Shown: positions 1 to 5,462 of the stretch, piece after piece
Position numbering within the stretch: position 1 is the stretch's first letter
How the letters are laid out: every line of letters starts with the position of its first letter
Assembly: GCA_902773455.1 (NCBI GenBank)
Contig: CACYEW010000041.1
Coordinates: 1-9,090, forward strand
DNA: 9,090 nucleotides
Reading direction: 5' to 3'
DNA from: an uncultured Ruminococcus sp.
GTDB taxonomy: Bacteria > Bacillota > Clostridia > Oscillospirales > CAG-272
Translations under genes and position numbers: made by a program
Notes under the pieces: generated by a model
Seen by the model: only the letters and a program-made list of their open reading frames with translations
The model's database searches: none
Told to the model about the DNA's origin: nothing

Positions 1-62
1 GCGAATAAGGTTACCTGCTTCCGCTTTCGCATGACGGATCAAGCCGCTTTCTTTCCGTGATC

Positions 63-95
63 TCGCGCGCGGCGCCCCCCCTTTACCGCGCGCGA
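63..95. repeat. inverted repeat, 10-bp GC-rich arms
   Basis: The arms TCGCGCGCGG (63-72) and CCGCGCGCGA (86-95) are perfect reverse complements around a 13-base C-rich loop. The right arm shares its last two bases with the next hairpin at 94-118, so the two form alternative or stacked structures. No U-tract follows on either side, so a simple intrinsic terminator is unlikely. Confidence 0.65.
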
Positions 96-118
96 TCATT
101 CGGCAAAGCCGAATGATC
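94..118. repeat. perfect 11-bp hairpin with AAA loop
   Basis: GATCATTCGGC (94-104), loop AAA, then GCCGAATGATC (108-118) is a perfect palindromic stem-loop. Both ends carry GATC. No T-run follows in either direction, so it is not a classical terminator. It could be a REP/MITE-type hairpin or a remnant of one; whether it recurs elsewhere in the genome cannot be seen here. Confidence 0.7.
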
Positions 119-139
119 CGACCCTTACGTTTCGTGCGC

Positions 140-235
140 ATTCTTTTTGTTCGGCGCCCCCGTATGAGTAATACGGGGAGGAGGGGGAGTGCGGGGGATT
201 TAGGGGGTGGGTGGGGGTTCCCCCGCAAAAAGAAT
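140..235. repeat. MITE-like structured unit with 10-bp terminal inverted repeats
   Basis: ATTCTTTTTG (140-149) and CAAAAAGAAT (226-235) are perfect inverted repeats 76 bases apart. Nested inside are an 8-bp hairpin, CCCCGTAT/ATACGGGG (158-165/171-178, loop GAGTA), and a 9-bp inverted pair, TGCGGGGGA/TCCCCCGCA (190-198/219-227). No clear target-site duplication flanks the unit, so calling it a MITE is inference; a structured non-coding RNA is an alternative. No protein is encoded. Confidence 0.4.
175..217 (+). other. putative G-quadruplex tract
   Basis: G-runs lie at 175-178, 183-187, 193-197, 203-207, 209-211 and 213-217. The last five are separated by loops of 5, 5, 1 and 1 bases, which satisfies the usual G3+N1-7 pattern with runs to spare. 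The plus strand is the G strand. Base pairing of G-runs with the C-run at 220-224 would compete with quadruplex folding. Formation in the cell is not shown by sequence. Confidence 0.5.
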
Positions 236-241
236 ATTCCT

Positions 242-274
242 ATTTCACTCGGTTCGCAAGAACCGAATTTCACT
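242..274. repeat. hairpin flanked by ATTTCACT direct repeats
   Basis: A 7-bp stem TCGGTTC/GAACCGA (249-255/260-266) with a GCAA tetraloop is bracketed by two identical octamers ATTTCACT (242-249 and 267-274). A second, weaker stem (TGCG/CGCA, 275-278/286-289) follows at once, as if the octamer-plus-hairpin unit were repeating. From memory, similar units occur as intergenic repeats in some Clostridia, but that needs a search. No coding role is apparent. Confidence 0.5.
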
Positions 275-306
275 TGCGCCGGGGCCGCAGTAAAATACGG
301 TACGAG

Positions 307-338
307 AAAAAAACGGACGGAATTTCCGCCCGTTTTTT
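307..338 (-). terminator. rho-independent terminator of the small membrane-protein gene
   Basis: Read on the minus strand, CGGGCGG (332-326), loop AAATT, then CCGTCCG (320-314) forms a 7-bp stem with one G-U pair, followed by seven T (313-307). Upstream A residues (338-333) can pair with the T-run and extend the stem. It starts 15 bases past the stop codon at 354. On the plus strand the same position is an A-C mismatch, so it works best for the leftward transcript. Confidence 0.85.
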
Positions 339-353
339 CGTTAATATAAGAGA

Positions 354-596
354 TTATTCTTCGTCTTTTTTCTCTTCGGTCTCTTCTTCTTCTTTCTCGT
401 CTTCGAACGCTTCTTCACAGCAGCATTCGCAGTCACAGTAATCGTCGTCGTCGAGATCGTCGAAGCTTTCGTTTTCTTTTATTTCTTTACGTTCTTTCAA
501 CTTTTTAAGAACAAAGACCGTTGCGCACGCCACGCCTATGATCGCAAAAATAACCAAAATAAGGGACGCAAGTCCGCCGCTTTTCTTTTCCTCCAT
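354..596 (-). CDS. small single-pass membrane protein with acidic Cys-rich tail
   Basis: Hypothetical protein of 80 residues; I do not recognise the family. The start is the ATG at 596-594 because AAAGGAG (611-605) lies 8 bases before it; the longer frame from 632 would begin upstream of this ribosome binding site. After a short basic N-terminus (MEEKKSGG) comes one hydrophobic segment of about 20 residues (roughly 10-31), then a positive cluster (KKLKERK), then a tail of about 40 residues that is almost wholly Asp/Glu plus five cysteines within six residues of one another (CDCECCC), ending in Lys/Glu low complexity. Positive residues after the segment suggest a cytoplasmic C-terminal tail. 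The Cys/acid cluster could bind metal or be lipid-modified, but this is speculation. It has its own promoter (624-652) and terminator (307-338) and may also be read from yqeG upstream. Confidence 0.75.
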   Translation of the reverse strand: MEEKKSGGLASLILVIFAIIGVACATVFVLKKLKERKEIKENESFDDLDDDDYCDCECCCEEAFEDEKEEEETEEKKDEE

Positions 597-623
597 GGTA
601 ATGGCTCCTTTCATTTTTCTTAT

Positions 624-652
624 ATAATACAATACAATTGCATTATTTTCAA
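624..652 (-). promoter_or_regulatory. sigma-A type promoter for the small membrane-protein gene
   Basis: On the minus strand, -35 TTGAAA (652-647) and -10 TATTAT (629-624) are separated by 17 bp. The predicted transcript begins a few bases before the AAAGGAG at 611-605. It lies entirely between the yqeG stop and the small gene, with no terminator seen before it, so read-through from yqeG is also possible. Confidence 0.6.
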
Positions 653-683
653 TGATTTTTTTTGAACAAGATAATAATAATTA

Positions 684-1190
684 TTATTCCCCGTATTTTT
701 TATGATATTCTTCTATGAATTTTTTCTCGAGCTTTTTCTTCAGTTTTCCGAACAGATCCTTCGGGGATTCTATCGACGTGACGAAAAACGCTCTTATTCC
801 CGCGCGTTTGGCGCAGAGTACGTCCGTGAATATCTGATCGCCTATTATGCAGGTGTTTGATTTTTTCGCTCCCATTTCGTCCATCAGCTTGAAAACGACG
901 CGGCGTGAAGGCTTTCCGCTTCTGTGGTAAGCGGGAAATTTCAGATCCTTGTTGAAGATCCTCACTCTTTTTTTGTTATTATTGGAGATCAGCGCCGTTT
1001 TTATTCCGGCAGCTCTCAATTCCGCAAACCACGAAAGCAGCTTTTCTCCGGGTTTTCTGTCGCCGTATTTAACGAGAGTGTTGTCGATATCCGAAAGAAC
1101 GAACTTTATGTTTTCACTCAGAAGATATTCGGGAGTTATGCCGTATACGTCGTCAAATATACGGTCGGGTATGAACAGCTCTTTTTTCAT
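684..1190 (-). CDS. yqeG: YqeG family HAD phosphatase (HAD IIIA)
   Basis: Predicted cytoplasmic HAD-superfamily phosphatase of 168 residues, full length for the YqeG/Gep4-type family; the eukaryotic relative dephosphorylates phosphatidylglycerophosphate, but the bacterial substrate is not settled. HAD motif I is DIDNTL with nucleophile Asp34 and acid/base Asp36; motif II is Ser69 in ISNN; motif III is Lys93 in GKP; motif IV is GDQIFTD (117-123) with Asp118 and Asp123. The N-terminus, LFIPD..F..VYGITPEYL, is the family's own lead-in and supports the ATG at 1190. The C-terminus is Lys-rich. The ribosome site is weak (GGGAAT just upstream). It is divergent from dnaA, with its own strong promoter at 1221-1249. 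In Bacillus this gene sits in another cluster (with yqeH), so its position beside dnaA is a local arrangement. Confidence 0.9.
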   Translation of the reverse strand: MKKELFIPDRIFDDVYGITPEYLLSENIKFVLSDIDNTLVKYGDRKPGEKLLSWFAELRAAGIKTALISNNNKKRVRIFNKDLKFPAYHRSGKPSRRVVFKLMDEMGAKKSNTCIIGDQIFTDVLCAKRAGIRAFFVTSIESPKDLFGKLKKKLEKKFIEEYHKKYGE

Positions 1191-1220
1191 TTTTTTATTC
1201 CCGTTTTTAAGATTTTTTAC

Positions 1221-1249
1221 ATTATATCATATAAAAATAAATATTTCAA
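1221..1249 (-). promoter_or_regulatory. extended -10 promoter for yqeG
   Basis: On the minus strand, -35 TTGAAA (1249-1244), a 17-bp spacer, and a consensus TATAAT (1226-1221) preceded by TGA, an extended -10. Transcription would start around 1214, giving a short leader before the ATG at 1190. Confidence 0.8.
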
Positions 1250-1312
1250 GTCTTATTATATGATATTATATAATAAATAGAAGTATACTCTCGAAATTTT
1301 TCAAATTTGCTC

Positions 1313-1341
1313 TTGAAAAAACGGTCAAAATGTGGTATAAT
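1313..1341 (+). promoter_or_regulatory. extended -10 promoter for dnaA
   Basis: -35 TTGAAA (1313-1318), a 17-bp spacer, and a consensus TATAAT (1336-1341) preceded by TGG, an extended -10. The predicted leader to the dnaA ATG is about 65 bases. The design mirrors the divergent yqeG promoter. Confidence 0.85.
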
Positions 1342-1412
1342 ATATATAAGACAGCGCCATATGTCAAACCGATTTTTTCAAAGAACTGAAAGGAGAAAAA
1401 TCAACACATTTA

Positions 1413-2807
1413 ATGCAAACATACGACTTCATCTGGGAATCGGTAGTAAGGAATATGAGGAACGTCTATACCGAAATAAAGATAAAAACTTATTTCGAAA
1501 AGATCCGTATAGTCGATCTCGAACCTCAGTACATACTGCTCATGACTCCCGACGCGTCAACTCTTGAATTTGTCAGGAGTCAGCAGACGACTCTTGAAAG
1601 GGTCATAAAACAAACCATAGGCGAATTCAAGATCGTCTACGTTTATGCGTACGACAGAGATATGCCGAACCTCGAACAGATACGGCTCGACATAAAAGAA
1701 GATCTCGACCATCCGAAGCTAGGCAGAACGCCGTATATGATGGCTGAGGAAAGAGAAGAGAAAAAAAGATCCGCTTCGCCCGGGGGGATCGTGAAGAAAA
1801 GCGATTACACGTTCGAAAACTTCGTCGTCGGGTCTTCGAACAGATTCGTTTACAACGCCTGCCTTGCGGTAGCCGACAATCCCGCGTCGGCATGGAACCC
1901 GCTTTTCATCTACGGACCGAGCGGACTCGGAAAAACGCATCTGATGCATTCGATCAGCGCAAGGATAGCGGAACAGTTTCCGGATCTTAAGATCCTCTAT
2001 CTCACAAGCGAAGCTTTCACGAACGAAGTTATAGAATCGCTCCGCACGAAAGACGGACCGACGCAGTTCCGTACGAAATACCGCAGCTGCGACGTTCTGT
2101 TGATCGACGATATACAGTTCATCGCCGGAAAAGACACTACGCAGGAAGAATTTTTCCATACGTTCAACGAGCTTTACGAGGCTCATAAGCAGATAGTCAT
2201 TTCGTCGGACCGTCCGCCGAGAGAGATAAAGCGGCTTGACGAGCGTCTTTCCGGAAGATTTGCAAGCGGGCTCACCGCCGACGTACAGCCGCCGGATTAC
2301 GAGCTGCGCATGGCTATAATAAAGAGCAAGGCGGACGCTTACAAGCTCGATATGCCTGAAAGCTCAATGGTATATCTCGCCGAGCATCTCACGCAGAACA
2401 TAAGGCAGATAGAAGGCGCTCTCACAAAGATATTCGCGAAGAGTTATTTATACGGCATAGCCGTGACGGACGAGCTCGTGATCAACTCCGTTTCGGATCT
2501 GATAACGTACGAAGCCTCGCCGAAGGACGTCGCCGAAAAAATAATGTCCGTAGTATCCACAAGGTACGGCACAACAAAGGACGAGGTCAAGGGCAAATCA
2601 AAAAAGCGCGAAATAGTGGAAGCGCGTCACGTATGCGCTTACCTGATAAGAGAGCTTACGGGGTATTCTCTTAACCAGATAGGGGCGCTTCTCAACCGCG
2701 ATCATACTACCATTATGAATTCCTGCGAGGTAACGAAAACTCAGATCATGAACGACCCTCTCTTTGAAAAGGAGATCAAGGACATGATCGCGGAGATCAA
2801 AGGATAA
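1413..2807 (+). CDS. dnaA: chromosomal replication initiator DnaA
   Basis: AAA+ ATPase that binds DnaA boxes at oriC, assembles a filament and melts the origin. The 464 residues are normal length. Domain I (about 1-85) carries the partner-binding fold with the typical IWESVV start; a short linker follows. The AAA+ domain begins at YTFENFVVG: Walker A GPSGLGKTH (168-176), Walker B LLIDD (229-233), and sensor/arginine-finger region LSGRFASG. Domain IV ends with the DNA-binding helix signature DHTTIM (430-435); the residue before RDHTT is Asn instead of the usual Gly. The ATG at 1413 is the only suitable start, but the best Shine-Dalgarno (AAAGGAG, 1389-1395) lies 17 bases away, longer than ideal. 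The promoter is at 1313-1341, and the gene reads toward the origin just downstream. Confidence 0.98.
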   Translation: MQTYDFIWESVVRNMRNVYTEIKIKTYFEKIRIVDLEPQYILLMTPDASTLEFVRSQQTTLERVIKQTIGEFKIVYVYAYDRDMPNLEQIRLDIKEDLDHPKLGRTPYMMAEEREEKKRSASPGGIVKKSDYTFENFVVGSSNRFVYNACLAVADNPASAWNPLFIYGPSGLGKTHLMHSISARIAEQFPDLKILYLTSEAFTNEVIESLRTKDGPTQFRTKYRSCDVLLIDDIQFIAGKDTTQEEFFHTFNELYEAHKQIVISSDRPPREIKRLDERLSGRFASGLTADVQPPDYELRMAIIKSKADAYKLDMPESSMVYLAEHLTQNIRQIEGALTKIFAKSYLYGIAVTDELVINSVSDLITYEASPKDVAEKIMSVVSTRYGTTKDEVKGKSKKREIVEARHVCAYLIRELTGYSLNQIGALLNRDHTTIMNSCEVTKTQIMNDPLFEKEIKDMIAEIKG

Positions 2808-2828
2808 AACGTACGGTATAAATGAACG

Positions 2829-2849
2829 AAATCCACACGGTGTGGAAAA
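2829..2849. promoter_or_regulatory. two convergent DnaA-box-like sites in a palindrome
   Basis: AAATCCACA (2829-2837, plus) and TTTTCCACA read on the minus strand (2849-2841; one mismatch to TTATCCACA) face each other. Their cores make a perfect 7-bp inverted repeat, TCCACAC/GTGTGGA (2832-2838/2840-2846), around a single G. This is just after the dnaA stop codon. Confidence 0.6.
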
Positions 2850-2986
2850 AGAATTTCACAAAAAGCGGAAAATGAGCCTGAAAAAACAGCCGCCCGGTGA
2901 TAATTCTGTGTGTTTCTTTCATATTTGACGTTGATAACCTTTTATCGGACGCAGAACCGAAAAAAGTCCCGTGAAAAACGGATCTG

Positions 2987-2995
2987 TTATCCACT
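2987..2995 (+). promoter_or_regulatory. DnaA box TTATCCACT
   Basis: One mismatch (last base) to the TTATCCACA consensus, the closest plus-strand match in the origin. A weaker TCATCAACA follows at 2998-3006. Confidence 0.65.
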
Positions 2996-3020
2996 TTTCA
3001 TCAACACGGTTTTCCGTTCG

Positions 3021-3029
3021 AAATCCACA
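3021..3029 (+). promoter_or_regulatory. DnaA-box-like site AAATCCACA
   Basis: Two mismatches to the consensus, but identical to the sites at 2829 and 3162 and set in the same CGAAATCCACA context as 2827-2837. It is followed by the AT-rich palindrome at 3040-3051. Confidence 0.55.
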
Positions 3030-3058
3030 TAAAAGATCTTTATATATAAAGGCAAACG

Positions 3059-3104
3059 AAATCCACCGTTTCCACAGCGCCTAATACTATTACTACTATT
3101 CATT
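3059..3104 (+). promoter_or_regulatory. origin unwinding module: paired DnaA boxes plus DnaA-trios
   Basis: Two DnaA-box-like nonamers abut in the same orientation: AAATCCACC (3059-3067) and GTTTCCACA (3068-3076). A 4-base GC spacer (GCGC, 3077-3080) follows, then trinucleotides in register: CTA, ATA, CTA, TTA, CTA, CTA (3081-3098). This matches the basal unwinding system described for Bacillus subtilis, where DnaA loaded from the two boxes extends onto single-stranded DNA through repeats read as 3'-GAT/AAT-5' on the opposite strand. Five of six trios fit. The strand would open rightward into the AT-rich DNA at 3099-3120. Confidence 0.85.
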
Positions 3105-3161
3105 TTACGTATTGTATCTTACTGTATCCGCGAAGCGGACAGAAAAATAAAAAAAACCGAA

Positions 3162-3170
3162 AAATCCACA
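3162..3170 (+). promoter_or_regulatory. DnaA-box-like site AAATCCACA beside the dnaN start
   Basis: Third exact copy of this variant nonamer. It sits in the loop of a 6-bp inverted repeat (AACCGA 3155-3160, TCGGTT 3174-3179) that ends just before the dnaN Shine-Dalgarno, so DnaA binding or RNA folding here might affect dnaN expression; that link is inference. Confidence 0.45.
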
Positions 3171-3197
3171 ATATCGGTTCGGAAGGGGTAAAACTTT

Positions 3198-4346
3198 ATG
3201 AAGGTCATTTTCAGCAGATCCGATCTTATCGAAGCATTGACGCCGGCTCTCGGAGCAATATCTCCGAAAAGAGAAAATTCCATACTTGAATGCTTGAAAA
3301 TAAAAGCAGACGAAAACGGAGTACATATTTATTCGTACGATAACGAAAAGGGATATAATATCGACGTGGAAGGCGAGGTAATAAGACAGGGAAGCTGCCT
3401 CGTCAACGCGCAGAGATTTTACGGAATGGTCAGAAACATGCCTTCCGACATAACCTTCGAATGCGGCGACAATATGATGGCGGCGCTCACGAGCGAAAGC
3501 TCGAGATACGACATACAGTATCTCGACGCGAAGCTTTACCCGAACACGCCGGAAATAAACGCCCGTCAGAGCTTCACGCTCACGCAGGGTCAGCTGAAGG
3601 ATATAATAAATCAGACTTCGTTCGCGATAGGCGAAAACAATATGAGACTGCAGCTGAACGGCGCTTATTTCGTCGTTGACAACGGCTATATCAGAGTAGT
3701 AGCTCTCGACGGTCTCCGTTTCGCCGAAAGATATATCGAAGGAGATATAGTAAAAGATAATATAGACGTCGCAATAGACACGGAGGTACGTTTCATCATA
3801 CCGAAGAAGTCGCTTGCCGAGGTCGTAAAGCTGCTTGAAGAGCCGGACGAGAAGATAACCGTTATAAAGGCGAGACGTCACGTGATGTTCAAAGTAAAGA
3901 ACGTTACTTTCTATACCTCGACGATAGACGGAGATTATATCGATTATTCCAGATTCATTCCGAAAAACGAAACGACCACGGCGACGGCAAAAGTCGCAGA
4001 TATAAGAGAAAGTCTCGAACGCGCTTTGTTCATAACCGAATATAAAGAATCCGGAAGGATGAAAAGCCCGGTAAAGCTCACCTTCGACGGCAACGTTCTC
4101 GCCGTATCGAGCGTATCGAGCACGAACAGATTTTACGACGAGATACCCGTTCTGATGGAAGGCAGCGAGCTTGAGATCGGTTTCAACTGCAAAATGCTGC
4201 TCGACACGTTCAGAGCGCTCGACTGCGAAAAAGTGAAGCTGAAGCTCACGACTCCGCTTTCGGCGATAGCGATAACTCCGGTCGACGAAGACGACAAATC
4301 GTTTTACTACTTTACGTTCCCGGTAAAAATAACCGAATCTTTTTAA
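3198..4346 (+). CDS. dnaN: DNA polymerase III beta sliding clamp
   Basis: Ring-forming processivity clamp that tethers the replicative polymerase and serves as docking hub for repair factors. The 382 residues are normal length for the three-domain clamp. The N-terminus MKVIFSRSDLIEALTPALGAIS, the middle-domain stretch DIINQTSFAIGENNMRLQLNGAYF and the Pro-containing C-terminus (FTFPVKITESF, equivalent to the usual LPVR tail) identify it. The ATG at 3198 follows GGAAGGGG (3181-3188) by 9 bases. It is the first gene right of oriC, transcribed with the fork, and recF begins 9 bases after its stop. A 537-residue frame on the opposite strand is a shadow of its codon pattern. Confidence 0.97.
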   Translation: MKVIFSRSDLIEALTPALGAISPKRENSILECLKIKADENGVHIYSYDNEKGYNIDVEGEVIRQGSCLVNAQRFYGMVRNMPSDITFECGDNMMAALTSESSRYDIQYLDAKLYPNTPEINARQSFTLTQGQLKDIINQTSFAIGENNMRLQLNGAYFVVDNGYIRVVALDGLRFAERYIEGDIVKDNIDVAIDTEVRFIIPKKSLAEVVKLLEEPDEKITVIKARRHVMFKVKNVTFYTSTIDGDYIDYSRFIPKNETTTATAKVADIRESLERALFITEYKESGRMKSPVKLTFDGNVLAVSSVSSTNRFYDEIPVLMEGSELEIGFNCKMLLDTFRALDCEKVKLKLTTPLSAIAITPVDEDDKSFYYFTFPVKITESF

Positions 4347-4355
4347 GGTGAAAAA

Positions 4356-5462
4356 TTGAAGCTCATAGGCTGTGAAATCAAAAATTTCAGAAACATAGCG
4401 GAAACGTCCGCAAGCTTCTGCGACGGCATAAACGTGATAAACGGCGACAACGCTCAGGGTAAGACAAGTATACTCGAGGCCGTTTACGTTTTTGCGCGCG
4501 GCAGATCTTTCCGCACGAACAAAGAATCCGAATTCATAAATTTCACAGCCGAAAGCGCAAAAATATCCATCGAATACGAGGATAAGAGAAGAGTCAGCAA
4601 TATGACCGCCGAGTACGACAGAAAAGACAGACGCAAGCTTTTCAAAAACGGCGTGAGAATATTGAAAACGTCGGAATTCATCGGCAATTTCAGAGCGGTG
4701 CTCTTTACTCCGGATCATTTGTCGCTTATAAAAGACGCCGCTTCCGAACGCAGACTTTTTCTCGATATAGCGATGGCGCAGATAACGCCGTCGTACGTTT
4801 CATATACGAAAAAATATAACGCGCTGTTATCCGAGCGCAGTGCGCTATTAAAAAACCCGAACGCCGGATCGGCTGAAAATTCCGTGCTTTTTGAAACGCT
4901 TGCCGAGCAGATGGCGCAGTATGCTGCGAATATTACGCGGCTTCGCGAAAAATACTGCGCGAAGCTTTCGGAAAAGGTGAGCGGATATATAGAAGAGATG
5001 AGCGGCAATAAAGAAAATGCGGAGCTGAAATACGAGGTCTGCTTTACCGACGATATCCGTCAGGTAAACGATACGAAGCAGATCGCAAAGCTGTATTACA
5101 GAAAGTTTCTTGAAAACCTCGACCGCGAGATATATTTCAAAACGTCGCTTTACGGTCCGCAGAAGGACGATATAGACATAAAGCTGAACGGCAATTCGTC
5201 GAGAAAATTCTGCTCCCAGGGTCAGCAGAGGAGCCTTGCGCTCGCCCTGAAGCTCGCGGAGGGGGATATATCTTACGAGGTGACGGGAGAATATCCCGTT
5301 TATCTGCTTGACGACGTGCTCGGCGAGCTCGACGGCAGACGGTCGGAGTTTTTTATGTCGCATCTTACGGACAAGCAGATCATAATGACCTGCTGCGACG
5401 CTCCGGAAAAGATAAAAAACGCGGATAAGATCATAACCGTTGAAAACGGAAAGGTGCTCTGA
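4356..5462 (+). CDS. recF: DNA replication and repair protein RecF
   Basis: SMC-like ATPase that helps load RecA onto gapped DNA with RecO and RecR. The 368 residues match the family. Walker A is GDNAQGKTS (30-38), the signature is SQGQQRS (287-293) and Walker B is LLDDVLGELD with Asp319/Asp320. The start is TTG at 4356: AAGGTG (4345-4350), overlapping the end of dnaN, is 5 bases upstream, and translation from there gives the canonical KNFRN lead-in. It lies 9 bases after dnaN, and its stop overlaps the next start by one base, so dnaN-recF-remB look co-transcribed. The short S4-domain gene (yaaA/rlbA) often found between dnaN and recF in Bacillota is missing. Confidence 0.97.
   Translation: MKLIGCEIKNFRNIAETSASFCDGINVINGDNAQGKTSILEAVYVFARGRSFRTNKESEFINFTAESAKISIEYEDKRRVSNMTAEYDRKDRRKLFKNGVRILKTSEFIGNFRAVLFTPDHLSLIKDAASERRLFLDIAMAQITPSYVSYTKKYNALLSERSALLKNPNAGSAENSVLFETLAEQMAQYAANITRLREKYCAKLSEKVSGYIEEMSGNKENAELKYEVCFTDDIRQVNDTKQIAKLYYRKFLENLDREIYFKTSLYGPQKDDIDIKLNGNSSRKFCSQGQQRSLALALKLAEGDISYEVTGEYPVYLLDDVLGELDGRRSEFFMSHLTDKQIIMTCCDAPEKIKNADKIITVENGKVL

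Larger units (their letters stand above)
1..300. other. gene-free, repeat-rich leader region
   Basis: No supportable coding sequence lies here. A short frame open from base 1 to a stop at 58-60 has no recognisable protein character, and the ORF at 113-349 runs through hairpins, G-runs and the terminator. Instead the stretch holds at least five inverted repeats (63-95, 94-118, 140-235, 158-178, 249-266) and a run of G-tracts (175-217). It is visibly more GC-rich and more structured than the DNA at 590-1340. The density of hairpins suggests short non-autonomous repeats or a nest of small repeat insertions, but this is inference; no transposase belongs to it within the window. Confidence 0.6.
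1191..1412. other. divergent yqeG/dnaA regulatory region, AT-rich
   Basis: This 222-bp gap holds no gene. It contains two outward-facing promoters (1221-1249 leftward, 1313-1341 rightward). An 11-bp inverted repeat, ATATCATATAA (1224-1234) and TTATATGATAT (1256-1266), has its left arm overlapping the yqeG -10. That repeat could be an operator or merely a product of AT-richness. I see no convincing DnaA box here, so the upstream DnaA-box cluster present in Bacillus subtilis is not evident. Confidence 0.6.
2808..3197. other. oriC: oriC, chromosomal replication origin
   Basis: This 390-bp non-coding gap between dnaA and dnaN is the standard bacterial origin position and carries the expected parts. 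DnaA-box-like nonamers lie at 2829-2837, 2841-2849 (reverse), 2987-2995, 3021-3029, 3059-3067, 3068-3076 and 3162-3170. A TTTATATATAAA palindrome (3040-3051) makes a local AT-rich spot. DnaA-trios run from 3081 to 3098. Small hairpins occur at 3127-3139 (TCCGC/GCGGA) and 3155-3179 (AACCGA/TCGGTT, enclosing the last box). A minus-strand frame at 2797-2994 is not a gene. The dnaN promoter is not obvious and may lie within this region. Confidence 0.92.

Noticed and set aside
1..60. possible tail of a gene entering from the left (frame open to TGA at 58-60)
   Set aside because: Only 19 codons, no recognisable motif, followed by repeat-rich DNA; too little to support a call.
113..349. 78-residue plus-strand frame
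   Set aside because: It runs through the hairpins, G-tract and terminator of the leader region; the Gly/Arg-rich product has no protein-like features and no ribosome site.
673..688. 16-bp perfect palindrome AATAATAATTATTATT overlapping the yqeG stop
   Set aside because: All A/T, so a very weak stem, and followed on the minus strand by an A-run instead of a T-run; not a terminator and easily a chance AT-rich palindrome.
2797..2994. 65-residue minus-strand frame in the dnaA-dnaN gap
   Set aside because: Lies over the origin's DnaA boxes, no ribosome site and no coding character.
3108..3128. candidate dnaN promoter elements (TATCTT, TGTATC) after the trios
   Set aside because: No -35 at suitable spacing; AT-rich origin DNA gives many weak matches, so no promoter is called.
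3105..4718. 537-residue open frame on the minus strand opposite dnaN and part of recF
   Set aside because: It mirrors the codon pattern of two certain genes, is rich in Tyr/Val/Arg/Phe with no recognisable domain, begins inside recF and ends inside the origin, and has no ribosome site. It is a shadow.
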